6,448 bases of DNA from an uncultured Bacteroidota bacterium (GCA_903837025.1 CAILTC010000085.1:1-6448); one strand, 5' to 3'; positions 1 to 6,115 are shown, counted from the stretch's first letter. Notes: generated by a model from the sequence alone, not told the origin. Program-made: numbers and translations.

Positions 1-1
1 A

Positions 2-544
2 GAATTACCAAGTCAGATTATGGAAAACTGGGCTTACGAACCAGAGGCTTTGGCTTTATTCGCTTATCATTATGAAACAGGTGAAATAATTCCGATGGAA
101 TTAGTGAACAAAATCAAAGAAAGTGCGAGTTTTCAAGAAGGAATTGCTACTATGCGCCAATTGAGTTTTGGCTTGTTAGACATGGGTTGGCACGGTCAAG
201 ACCCTACTAATATTACCAATATCAAAGCTTTTGAAACCGAGCAATTTGCGGCAACACAATTGTATCCTGATGTAAAAGAAAATGCGATGAGCACTGCTTT
301 TTCTCATATTTTCCAAGGTGGCTATTCGTCTGGCTATTACAGTTACAAATGGGCAGAAGTTCTGGATGCAGATGCTTTCGAATATTTTCAAGAAAAGGGA
401 ATTTTCAATAAAGAAGTAGCAACAAAATTCAAGGAAAATGTGCTTTCAAAAGGCGGAACCGAACATCCGATGCTATTGTACAAACGCTTTAGAGGACAAG
501 AACCAAAACCCGAAGCATTGTTGAAACGAGCGGGATTATTATAG
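2..544 (+). CDS. M3-family oligopeptidase (oligopeptidase A/PrlC-like), C-terminal part
   Basis: This is a zinc metallopeptidase of family M3 (thimet oligopeptidase clan), which degrades short peptides in the cytoplasm or periplasm. The gene enters from the left edge: the frame is open from base 2 and reads ELPSQIMENW, so the ATG at 20 is an internal Met, not the start. About 180 C-terminal residues are present. Family members run to roughly 680-700 residues, so about 500, including the HExxH zinc site, lie outside the window. Visible family signatures are the PSQIMENW...EPEALALFAYHYETGE block, the RQLSFGLLDMGWH segment, the FSHIFQGGYSSGYYSYKWAE block (Gly/Tyr-rich loop near the active site), and the C-terminal KRFRGQEP...LLKRAGLL tail. 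From memory of the E. coli proteins, this resembles OpdA/PrlC more than Dcp. The end is intact (TAG) and is followed by a terminator. The family call is firm; the exact specificity is not. Confidence 0.93.
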   Translation, partial: ELPSQIMENWAYEPEALALFAYHYETGEIIPMELVNKIKESASFQEGIATMRQLSFGLLDMGWHGQDPTNITNIKAFETEQFAATQLYPDVKENAMSTAFSHIFQGGYSSGYYSYKWAEVLDADAFEYFQEKGIFNKEVATKFKENVLSKGGTEHPMLLYKRFRGQEPKPEALLKRAGLL

Positions 545-566
545 ATTCTAAATGCTTAGAACATAG

Positions 567-595
567 AAACCGAAGTAGCAATACTTCGGTTTTTT
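567..595 (+). terminator. Rho-independent terminator of the M3 peptidase gene
   Basis: A perfect 11-bp stem (AAACCGAAGTA, 567-577, with TACTTCGGTTT, 582-592) closes a GCAA tetraloop of the stable GNRA type. It runs into six T residues (590-595). It begins 22 nt after the peptidase stop. The T-run overlaps the stop codon of the convergent hicB gene (594-596). Read on the minus strand, the stem is followed only by a short interrupted T tract, so termination of hicAB here would be weaker. Confidence 0.88.
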
Positions 596-944
596 AATTT
601 AAAACCTCTTCGTGATTTACAATATATGCCAACGCTTCTTTAACAACATCATTCAAATTCAAACCTTTTTTAGATGCCAAAATAGCCGTTTTCTGGTGTA
701 ATTCTTGCGACACTCGAACATTAAAAGAGCCTTTAAAAACTTTATCTGGAGCTTTATTTAATGCCTTGCAAGTCTCTAAATAATCATTCACGGCGTCTTC
801 AAAAACAGTAGATAATTCATTTACCGAGGTACCTTCAAAAGTTACTAAATCATTTATCCCTTGAATCTTACCAAAGAAAATTTTATCATCCGCAGAAAAT
901 TCTACTGTTCCTATATAACCTTTATATTCTAAATAATTTTTCAT
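594..944 (-). CDS. hicB: HicB-family antitoxin
   Basis: This is the antitoxin of a type II HicAB module. HicB proteins bind and neutralise the HicA RNase and usually repress their own operon. The 116 residues show the two-part HicB layout. Residues ~4-60 form the degenerate RNase H-like fold (YKGYIGTVEFSADD, then GKIQGINDLVTFEGTSVNEL and the helix FEDAVNDYLETC). Residues ~72-110 form a ribbon-helix-helix DNA-binding segment (GSFNVRVSQELH, then a second helix around LNDVVKEALAYIV). The start ATG is 2 nt after the hicA stop codon, so translation is probably coupled to hicA and no separate ribosome site is needed. The stop TAA sits inside the T-run of the convergent peptidase terminator. The gene looks intact and of normal length for this HicB type. 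Confidence 0.9.
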   Translation of the reverse strand: MKNYLEYKGYIGTVEFSADDKIFFGKIQGINDLVTFEGTSVNELSTVFEDAVNDYLETCKALNKAPDKVFKGSFNVRVSQELHQKTAILASKKGLNLNDVVKEALAYIVNHEEVLN

Positions 945-946
945 TT

Positions 947-1189
947 TTACAATTTTAAATAATCAATAATCATATCCAATTGATAGGATTTCAGTACTTT
1001 TTGAGGATGTGGTTCGTGTAAACTAATAATTTTCTTTTCACTATTTACAAATTTTCTCCTTGACCCACCTGTTTTCCCCTGTGCTATTTGTTCAAAACCA
1101 AAATAGGTTAAAACCTTAAGCATTTCATCCCAAGAAAAATCTTTTGGCCTCGATTTTAATTTCTCTATTAATTTTTCAACTTTACTCAT
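947..1189 (-). CDS. hicA: HicA-family toxin, variant with SRR in place of the usual SHH
   Basis: This is a putative mRNA-cleaving toxin with a double-stranded-RNA-binding-like fold, partner of the downstream hicB. I start it at the ATG at 1189 (MSKVEKLIEK), which gives 80 residues. The frame stays open to an ATG at 1234, but that would add an atypical 15-residue leader, cross a likely -7 promoter box, and begin inside a palindrome. Seen: a helical N-terminus (residues 1-32, including the WDEMLKVLTYFGF block), the Gly-rich turn GKTGGSRRKF (38-47), the strand KKIISLHEPHP (52-62), and a C-terminal helix. Canonical HicA proteins have a catalytic His in a GSHH motif; here that position is Arg. A second conserved region, LHEPHP, is kept. 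From memory, SRxKF versions are a recurrent subgroup annotated as HicA toxins, so family membership is likely but the catalytic residue is uncertain. Confidence 0.85.
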   Translation of the reverse strand: MSKVEKLIEKLKSRPKDFSWDEMLKVLTYFGFEQIAQGKTGGSRRKFVNSEKKIISLHEPHPQKVLKSYQLDMIIDYLKL

Positions 1190-1190
1190 A

Positions 1191-1198
1191 CAAAGATA
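1191..1198 (-). promoter_or_regulatory. -7 promoter box for hicAB
   Basis: The minus strand reads TATCTTTG, an exact match to the Bacteroidetes -7 consensus TAnnTTTG. It lies just 1 nt before the chosen hicA ATG. A TTG lies 16 nt upstream of the box, slightly closer than the usual -33 spacing, and falls within the inverted repeat at 1209-1237. If this promoter is used, the transcript would begin at or next to the ATG (leaderless). Confidence 0.5.
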
Positions 1199-1208
1199 GT
1201 ATTTATTC

Positions 1209-1237
1209 AATTTGCAACTAAAAAATAGTTGCAAATT
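1209..1237. promoter_or_regulatory. Perfect 12-bp inverted repeat upstream of hicA; candidate HicB operator
   Basis: The arms AATTTGCAACTA (1209-1220) and TAGTTGCAAATT (1226-1237) are exact reverse complements separated by AAAAA. A further 7-bp match (TATTCAA at 1204-1210 against TTGAATA at 1243-1249) resumes outside after a short A/T interruption and partly overlaps the inner arm. The repeat sits 20-48 bp upstream of the hicA ATG and overlaps the likely -33 region. That is where a ribbon-helix-helix HicB dimer or tetramer would repress. It could also fold in RNA, but no gene ends just before it in the orientation needed for a normal T-tailed terminator. The structure is seen directly; the operator role is inferred. 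Confidence 0.55.
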
Positions 1238-1287
1238 TTTTATTGAATAAGATTTCGATATAGCCTATCCATCAAATTTACAATTTA

Positions 1288-2100
1288 TCAGAATATCATA
1301 AGTAATATCCACCAAAAAATCGGCACACTTTCGACCCAAAAAGAAGTGTAATATTTAGAGCGTTTTTCATTGGCGAAAAGCAGAAAAAAAACAATTACAC
1401 TTACCAAAATTAGATTCACAATGAGCTGTTTTGAATCTAAATTTGTTTTCAGAAATTCTAAAACATAAAAAACACTCAACAAAATAAGTCCAAGAATCTT
1501 GGTTCGCTTCACGCCTATTTGTTGCGGAACGGTTTGTAAATGCGGATCGTCATTGGCCAAATCGATGATTTCGAAAATGAGAATCAATACAAAAACCAGC
1601 AGGAATCGCTGAACACATTTGAGATAAAAGTCGGTTGTAATTGTTATTTCGGCATTCAAAATTGGCAAAACCAAAGTCACTCCAACCCAACATAAAGCCA
1701 CAATATATATCTTTACTCCAGCCCAATTCCTAGCATTTCTTCGATTAGGAAAAAACGGAAGCGTATATAATAAAGTCAATGCTAAAAAAGCAACCGAGAC
1801 CATTTGGGTGATTCGTTGCAACTGAAAAAAGAAATAGCCAACGGCAAAAAAAGAAAACACGCTGAATAGAATAATTACTTTTAGACTGTTTCGCATTTGC
1901 ACTTTTTTGGTCCGAACCAAGCCGTCATACTTTACAAAATTATACCCTATAACAGTTCCAAAAAAAGCAAAATAAGCAACTGCCTGATTCTCGGGAATAT
2001 GAAACATATAATCCGTCATTTGCACCAGTGCGTAAACGGACAAAGCCACATGAATACTGCTTTGTATGTAGAAATTTAATACTGTTTTGAAAATCCTCAT
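1288..2100 (-). CDS. UbiA-prenyltransferase-like integral membrane protein
   Basis: This 270-residue protein is almost entirely hydrophobic, with about nine predicted membrane segments (roughly residues 9-32, 38-56, 73-92, 98-116, 129-148, 164-181, 202-218, 226-243 and 256-270). That is the count expected for the UbiA superfamily, which transfers isoprenoid chains to aromatic or other acceptors in the membrane. The best support is the stretch after segment 6, EIIDLANDDPHLQTVPQQIG (177-196) followed by VKRTK. It resembles the second UbiA motif (DxxxD, then T-L/V-P and xGxKRT). The LPFFPNRRNARNWAGVK loop (114-130) also resembles a UbiA loop. The first motif, normally NDxxDxxxD, is reduced to NFVKYD (54-59), so catalysis or substrate may differ. 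The gene is divergent from gcvP across 138 bp and is not obviously in an operon. Function is unassigned; superfamily membership is a moderate-confidence inference. Confidence 0.65.
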   Translation of the reverse strand: MRIFKTVLNFYIQSSIHVALSVYALVQMTDYMFHIPENQAVAYFAFFGTVIGYNFVKYDGLVRTKKVQMRNSLKVIILFSVFSFFAVGYFFFQLQRITQMVSVAFLALTLLYTLPFFPNRRNARNWAGVKIYIVALCWVGVTLVLPILNAEITITTDFYLKCVQRFLLVFVLILIFEIIDLANDDPHLQTVPQQIGVKRTKILGLILLSVFYVLEFLKTNLDSKQLIVNLILVSVIVFFLLFANEKRSKYYTSFWVESVPIFWWILLMIF

Positions 2101-2104
2101 ACGG

Positions 2105-2112
2105 CAAAAATA
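2105..2112 (-). promoter_or_regulatory. -7 promoter box for the UbiA-like gene
   Basis: The minus strand reads TATTTTTG, matching TAnnTTTG, 4 nt before the ATG at 2100. No TTG at the usual -33 distance was found; the nearest is only 14 nt upstream of the box. A transcript from here would have almost no leader. Confidence 0.35.
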
Positions 2113-2198
2113 AGCAAGACTGTTAACAACACCGTATTTTAGTTGAAAAATTACTAAAAATCAATAGTTTGAACCCCGATTCTTCTGAATATAATCCA

Positions 2199-2206
2199 TA
2201 AATTTG
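2199..2206 (+). promoter_or_regulatory. -7 promoter box for gcvP
   Basis: TAAATTTG is an exact TAnnTTTG match, 32 nt upstream of the gcvP ATG. The nearest upstream TTG (2169-2171) is 27 nt away, longer than typical, so the -33 element is unclear. The leader from here to the ATG is too short to hold a glycine riboswitch, and no purine-rich Shine-Dalgarno sequence is visible, as is usual in Bacteroidetes. Confidence 0.5.
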
Positions 2207-2238
2207 CGCTTCATAAAAAACAACACTTTTACCTCTAT

Positions 2239-5082
2239 ATGAAAACAGATGCTTTTGCTTTAAGACACATTGGGCCAAGAGAAAATGACCTTCAAATTAT
2301 GTTAAAAACTATTGGCGCCGATACCTTGGACCAATTGATTTCTGAAACTATACCAAATGACATTCGCTTAACATCGCCGTTAGATTTAGAGCCGGCAATG
2401 ACAGAATACGAATATTCAAACCATATTTCGCAGCTGGGAAATAAAAATAAAGTTTTTCAATCTTATATCGGTTTAGGCTACAATCAAGCTATTGTCCCTG
2501 CCGCTATTCAAAGAAATATTTTCGAAAATCCGGGATGGTACACGGCCTACACGCCTTATCAAGCCGAGATTTCACAAGGTCGTTTAGAAGCAATTCTGAA
2601 TTTTCAAACCATGGTCATCGAACTAAGCGGAATGGAAATTGCCAACGCTTCTTTGCTTGACGAAGGAACTGCCGCTGCCGAAGCTATGGCTTTATTATTC
2701 GACGTTCGTTCTCGCGACCAAAAGAAAAGTAACGTTAATAAATTCTTCGTTTCGGAGGAAATTTTACCACAAACTTTATCGGTTTTGCAAACGCGTTCGG
2801 AACCAATTGGAGTAGAATTAGTCATTGGAAACCACGAAACTTTTGATTTTTCAACAGAATTTTTTGGAGCAATCCTTCAGTATCCTGGCAAATATGGCCA
2901 AGTTCATGATTATGCTGATTTTATTGCCAAAGCAAAAAATAACGAAATAAAAGTTGCCGTTGCAGCCGATATTTTAAGTTTGACAAAACTAACATCTCCA
3001 GGCGAAATGGGCGCTGCCGTAGTTCTTGGAACCACGCAACGTTTCGGAATTCCGTTAGGTTATGGGGGTCCTCACGCAGCTTATTTTGCCACAAAAGACG
3101 AATACAAAAGAAGTATGCCGGGAAGAATCATCGGTGTAACTGTTGATACTGACGGAAATCGCGCCTTGCGTCTAGCTTTGCAAACTCGCGAGCAACATAT
3201 AAAACGTGACAAAGCGACTTCGAATATTTGTACCGCACAGGTGTTATTGTCGGTTATGGCAGGAATGTACGCGGTGTATCACGGTCCAAAAGGATTGCAA
3301 TATATTGCGAATAAACTGCATGCATTGACAGCAACTTTGGCAAACGAATTAGAAAAATTAGGATTACAACAAACCAATACGGCGTTCTTTGATACCATCG
3401 TTATTAAGGCTGACGCCAAAAAAGTAAAAGTAATTGCCGAACAAAACGAAATCAATTTCTATTATATCGATGACAATAACGTTTCCATTTCATTGAATGA
3501 AACCACAAGTATTGCAGATATAAATAAAATTGTTGCTGTTTTCGCTTCTGCAAATAATACGCAAGCAACAACAATTGAAACCGTTTCTGAAGTGAACCAT
3601 TTTCCTTCTCATTTAGAAAGAACTTCAACGTTTCTACAACACGACGTTTTCAACAAATACCATTCAGAAACGGCGTTGATGCGTTATATAAAAATGCTCG
3701 AACGCAAAGATTTATCTTTGAATCATTCTATGATTTCTTTGGGTTCTTGTACCATGAAACTGAATGCTGCTTCCGAAATGTTGCCTTTGAGCAATGCTAA
3801 CTGGAGCAATATTCACCCGTTTGCGCCATTAGATCAAGCACAAGGATATCAAGAAATGTTGTGTAAATTAGAAAACCAATTGAGTATTATCACCGGATTT
3901 GCAGGTACTACATTGCAACCTAATTCAGGTGCTCAAGGGGAATATGCCGGATTAATGGTGATTCGTGCATACCATCAATCTCGCGGTGACCACCATAGAA
4001 ATATTGCACTTATTCCATCCTCGGCACACGGAACAAATCCCGCTTCGGCAGCAATGGCAGGAATGAAAGTGATCGTTACCAAAACATTAGAAAACGGAAA
4101 TATTGATGTGGACGATTTACGTGAAAAAGCAATTCTTCACAAGGACGACTTATCGTGTTTGATGGTAACTTATCCTTCAACTCATGGTGTTTTCGAAAGC
4201 GCTATCAAAGAAATTACACAAATAATTCACGATAACGGCGGACAGGTTTATATGGATGGCGCCAACATGAATGCGCAGGTAGGTTTGACCAATCCAGCAA
4301 CAATTGGCGCTGACGTTTGCCACCTTAATTTGCATAAAACATTCGCCATTCCGCATGGTGGTGGTGGACCGGGTGTTGGCCCAATTTGTGTAGCCAAGCA
4401 ACTGGTTCCTTTTTTACCATCAAATCCTATTATTGCAACTGGTGGAGAAAACGCAATCACAGCCATTTCTGCAGCTCCTTGGGGTTCGGCTTCGGTTTGC
4501 TTGATTTCTTACGGATACATTTCGATGTTAGGAGCTGAAGGATTAACTGATGCTACGAAAAATGCTATTTTGAATGCCAATTACATCAAAGAAAAATTAA
4601 GAGGTCATTTTCATACTTTATATTCTGGAGAACAAGGACGCGCCGCTCACGAAAGGATTTTGGATTGTCATCCGTTCAAGAAAAACGGAATTGACGTAAC
4701 CGATATTTCAAAACGATTAATGGATTATGGTTTTCATGCTCCAACAGTTTCATTTCCGGTTCATGATACGATGATGGTCGAACCAACTGAAAGTGAAAAT
4801 CTGGAAGAATTAGACCGTTTTTGTGACGCCATGATTTCGATCCGAAAAGAAATTGACGCATCGACAATCGAAGATAAAGACAATGTTTTGAAAAATTCAC
4901 CACATACCCTAGCGATGGTAACTTCTGATGTTTGGAATTTCCCTTACACTAGAGAACAAGCTGCTTTTCCTTTGGAATATATTGCCGAGAACAAATTTTG
5001 GCCGTCTGTTCGTAGAGCAAATGATGCTTATGGCGACAGAAATTTGGTTTGCAGTTGCGCACCAATTGAAGCTTATTTATAG
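2239..5082 (+). CDS. gcvP: Glycine dehydrogenase (aminomethyl-transferring), P-protein of the glycine cleavage system
   Basis: This is the PLP-dependent P-protein (EC 1.4.4.2). It decarboxylates glycine and loads the remaining aminomethyl group onto the lipoyl arm of GcvH, feeding one-carbon units to tetrahydrofolate via GcvT. The 947-residue length matches the fused single-chain form, as opposed to the split GcvPA/GcvPB form. The N-terminal half (about 1-440) starts with FALRHIGPRENDLQIML and contains SYIGLGYNQAIVPAAIQRNI, the NPGWYTAYTPYQAEISQGR block and LDEGTAAAEA. The C-terminal half carries GSCTMKLN (502-509), SSAHGTNPASA (594-604), and the PLP-lysine motif HLNLHKTFAIPHGGGGPG with Lys700 as the Schiff-base residue. 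The start is well placed because the conserved HIGPRE block begins at residue 10. No frameshift or missing motif was seen. gcvT and gcvH are not nearby, a scattered arrangement that requires trans partners. Confidence 0.98.
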   Translation: MKTDAFALRHIGPRENDLQIMLKTIGADTLDQLISETIPNDIRLTSPLDLEPAMTEYEYSNHISQLGNKNKVFQSYIGLGYNQAIVPAAIQRNIFENPGWYTAYTPYQAEISQGRLEAILNFQTMVIELSGMEIANASLLDEGTAAAEAMALLFDVRSRDQKKSNVNKFFVSEEILPQTLSVLQTRSEPIGVELVIGNHETFDFSTEFFGAILQYPGKYGQVHDYADFIAKAKNNEIKVAVAADILSLTKLTSPGEMGAAVVLGTTQRFGIPLGYGGPHAAYFATKDEYKRSMPGRIIGVTVDTDGNRALRLALQTREQHIKRDKATSNICTAQVLLSVMAGMYAVYHGPKGLQYIANKLHALTATLANELEKLGLQQTNTAFFDTIVIKADAKKVKVIAEQNEINFYYIDDNNVSISLNETTSIADINKIVAVFASANNTQATTIETVSEVNHFPSHLERTSTFLQHDVFNKYHSETALMRYIKMLERKDLSLNHSMISLGSCTMKLNAASEMLPLSNANWSNIHPFAPLDQAQGYQEMLCKLENQLSIITGFAGTTLQPNSGAQGEYAGLMVIRAYHQSRGDHHRNIALIPSSAHGTNPASAAMAGMKVIVTKTLENGNIDVDDLREKAILHKDDLSCLMVTYPSTHGVFESAIKEITQIIHDNGGQVYMDGANMNAQVGLTNPATIGADVCHLNLHKTFAIPHGGGGPGVGPICVAKQLVPFLPSNPIIATGGENAITAISAAPWGSASVCLISYGYISMLGAEGLTDATKNAILNANYIKEKLRGHFHTLYSGEQGRAAHERILDCHPFKKNGIDVTDISKRLMDYGFHAPTVSFPVHDTMMVEPTESENLEELDRFCDAMISIRKEIDASTIEDKDNVLKNSPHTLAMVTSDVWNFPYTREQAAFPLEYIAENKFWPSVRRANDAYGDRNLVCSCAPIEAYL

Positions 5083-5100
5083 TCGAAAAATAAAGTAAAC

Positions 5101-5144
5101 TTTCATAATATCCTTTCGAAAAGAATAGTTATGAAAAGGTTTTT
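5101..5144 (+). terminator. Probable Rho-independent terminator after gcvP
   Basis: An imperfect hairpin pairs TTTCATAA (5101-5108) with TTATGAAA (5129-5136). It continues inward after a one-base bulge with TAT/ATA, one mismatch and CTTT/AAAG, giving about 15 pairs around a CGA loop. Three bases later comes TTTTT (5140-5144). It starts 18 nt past the gcvP stop and ends before the promoter of the next genes. The stem is AT-rich, so strength is uncertain. Confidence 0.6.
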
Positions 5145-5170
5145 CGTCGTAAAACCAATTTGAAATTAAT

Positions 5171-5178
5171 TACCTTTG
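5171..5178 (+). promoter_or_regulatory. -7 promoter box for the antitoxin-toxin-globin cluster
   Basis: TACCTTTG is an exact TAnnTTTG match, 21 nt upstream of the antitoxin ATG at 5200 and downstream of the gcvP terminator. No well-spaced TTG was found: the closest upstream one (5160-5162) leaves only 8 nt. The following leader is A/T-rich with no Shine-Dalgarno sequence. Confidence 0.5.
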
Positions 5179-5199
5179 TAATTCATTAAACTTAATAAA

Positions 5200-5412
5200 A
5201 TGGAAACATTAATTATATATACTGAAACAGAAAAACTTCAAGTTATTAAAGATTTCTTAAATGATTTGAAAGTAAGATTTGAAAGTAAAAGCACTATAAA
5301 TGAAGAAAGTATTTATAGTGCTGATTTTAATGAAATGATTAAACAAGGTGATCTTGACATTGAAAAAGGTAAAGGTTCAAAAGTCAACTTCAATGATTCC
5401 GTATGGAAATAA
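5200..5412 (+). CDS. Small antitoxin partnered with YoeB-family toxin
   Basis: This is a 70-residue protein encoded just before, and overlapping by 10 nt, a YoeB-type toxin. The position, size and overlap mark it as the cognate antitoxin. The N-terminus METLIIYTETEKLQVIKDFLNDLKVRFE (1-28) looks like a short strand followed by a helix. The C-terminal half is charged (NEMIKQGDLDIEKGKGSKVN), as expected for a flexible toxin-binding tail. It does not resemble canonical YefM closely. It resembles small Bacteroidetes proteins often found beside Txe/YoeB toxins (DUF2683-like), though I hold that family name only tentatively. A perfect inverted repeat (5290-5322) lies inside the gene. The toxin-neutralising role is inferred from context. 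Confidence 0.72.
   Translation: METLIIYTETEKLQVIKDFLNDLKVRFESKSTINEESIYSADFNEMIKQGDLDIEKGKGSKVNFNDSVWK
5290..5322 (+). repeat. Perfect 12-bp inverted repeat inside the antitoxin gene
   Basis: AGCACTATAAAT (5290-5301) and ATTTATAGTGCT (5311-5322) are exact reverse complements with a 9-nt spacer. The repeat is in frame with codons 31-41 of the antitoxin. In mRNA it would form a hairpin about 80 nt upstream of the toxin start. No T-run follows, so it is not a classic terminator. A role in mRNA processing or in setting the toxin:antitoxin ratio is speculative. Confidence 0.5.
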
Positions 5413-5666
5413 TACTATTAACAAGAGCTGAAAACGAGTTAATATATTTTTCTAAAACCGGTGACAAGAAAACGATTAAAAAAATTAAAGAGCGTCTAAT
5501 TTCAATTCTAAAAACACCTTATTCAGGAATTGGAAAACCTGAACCATTAAAACACGAGCATTCGGGGAAATGGTCTAGAAGAATTAATCTAGAGCATCGA
5601 TTAGTTTACAAACTTTCTGATGACGAAACAATTATTTATATCTATTCAATTAAAAGTCATTACTAA
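5403..5666 (+). CDS. Txe/YoeB-family mRNA interferase toxin
   Basis: This is a ribosome-dependent endoribonuclease toxin of the RelE superfamily (YoeB branch), which cleaves mRNA in the ribosomal A site when free of antitoxin. The 87 residues compare with 84 in E. coli YoeB, and recognisable blocks run throughout: GKPEPLKHEHSGKWSRRI, NLEHRLVYKL, and the terminal SHY. All residues matching the E. coli catalytic set are present by position: Glu47 (E46), Arg66 (R65), His86 (H83) and Tyr87 (Y84). The gene therefore appears active, not decayed. The ATG lies inside the antitoxin gene with a 10-nt overlap, implying coupled translation. The stop is only 2 nt before the globin start, so all three genes are likely on one transcript. 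Confidence 0.93.
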   Translation: MEIILLTRAENELIYFSKTGDKKTIKKIKERLISILKTPYSGIGKPEPLKHEHSGKWSRRINLEHRLVYKLSDDETIIYIYSIKSHY

Positions 5667-5668
5667 CG

Positions 5669-6043
5669 ATGCCCAAAAACTATAGAGACATTCAAACCCG
5701 TGACGATTTGCATTTGTGTATGAGTGAGTTTTATATAAAACTACTTGCCGATAATAAAATTAGTCCTGTTTTTGAAGAAATAGCAAAAATAGATTTAGGT
5801 CCACACCTTCTTGAGTTAGTCGATTTTTGGCAACAAATACTTTTTGACGCAGGAAGCTATCGAAAAAATGTACTTCAAATTCACACGGATTTGAATCAAA
5901 AAATAAAACTGACCGAAGAACATTTCGTTATTTGGTTGCGCTATTTCAACACAACAATCGATGAGAATTTTGCTGGCCCAATCGCAGAAAACATGAAAAC
6001 AAGAGCCCTATCAATAGCAACAGTAATGAAAATAAAATTGTAG
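5669..6043 (+). CDS. Group III truncated haemoglobin
   Basis: This is a 124-residue single-domain haem protein of the group III (trHb3) branch, cytoplasmic by lack of a signal peptide. Conserved features visible are Phe21-Tyr22 (B9/B10), DNKISPVFEEIAKID, His46 (likely distal E7) in GPHLLELVDFW, the DFW block (52-54), Tyr64, His72 as proximal F8 haem ligand in LQIHTDL, and Trp89 (G8) in HFVIWLRYF. The tail TTIDENFAGPIAENMKTRA is also typical. Only one or a few bases of the usual Gly-Asn-Pro sequence before the proximal His are altered (YRKNVLQIH). Family roles include oxygen or nitrosative-stress chemistry, but no specific activity can be read from sequence. The start is 2 nt after the YoeB-type toxin stop, an unusual tight linkage to a toxin-antitoxin module. 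Confidence 0.92.
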   Translation: MPKNYRDIQTRDDLHLCMSEFYIKLLADNKISPVFEEIAKIDLGPHLLELVDFWQQILFDAGSYRKNVLQIHTDLNQKIKLTEEHFVIWLRYFNTTIDENFAGPIAENMKTRALSIATVMKIKL

Positions 6044-6076
6044 ATTTTTTAGACTATTTCAAAAATCTAAATTTTT
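6041..6076 (+). terminator. Possible weak terminator after the globin gene
   Basis: TAGATTTTT (6041-6049, including the globin stop codon) pairs perfectly with AAAAATCTA (6061-6069) over 9 bp with an 11-nt loop, followed by AA and TTTTT (6072-6076). The stem is almost all A-T and the T-run is short, so this is a weak candidate. It could still separate the globin cluster from the KAS III gene. Confidence 0.4.
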
Positions 6077-6115
6077 ATCTATAAATTAGCATATATTTTT
6101 TATAAAGAAATTCAA

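Noticed and set aside
176..391. 71-codon open frame on the - strand inside the M3 peptidase gene
   Set aside because: It lies wholly antisense to strongly conserved peptidase sequence and encodes nothing recognisable.
1190..1234. Longer hicA start at 1234 giving 95 residues
   Set aside because: The extra residues (MQLFFSCKLNKYYLC) are unlike HicA N-termini, and this start would place the palindrome and the -7 box inside the coding region. The ATG at 1189 fits the family start.
1209..1237. Palindrome as a terminator for the UbiA-like gene
   Set aside because: Read on the minus strand the hairpin is followed by TGAATAAATAC and not a T-run. Its position over the hicA promoter fits an operator better, though some RNA role is not excluded.
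1897..2079. 60-codon open frame on the + strand antisense to the UbiA-like gene
   Set aside because: It is a shadow of the membrane-protein gene, with no family match and no promoter or spacing to support it.
2101..2238. Possible glycine riboswitch upstream of gcvP
   Set aside because: The intergenic region is only 138 bp, it is shared with the divergent UbiA-like promoter, and the distance from the -7 box to the ATG is about 32 nt. No tandem aptamer-like conserved stems were seen.
4177..4466. Two overlapping - strand open frames inside gcvP
   Set aside because: They are antisense to the PLP-lysine region of gcvP. Their sequence is explained by the complement of conserved GcvP codons, and they have no family features.
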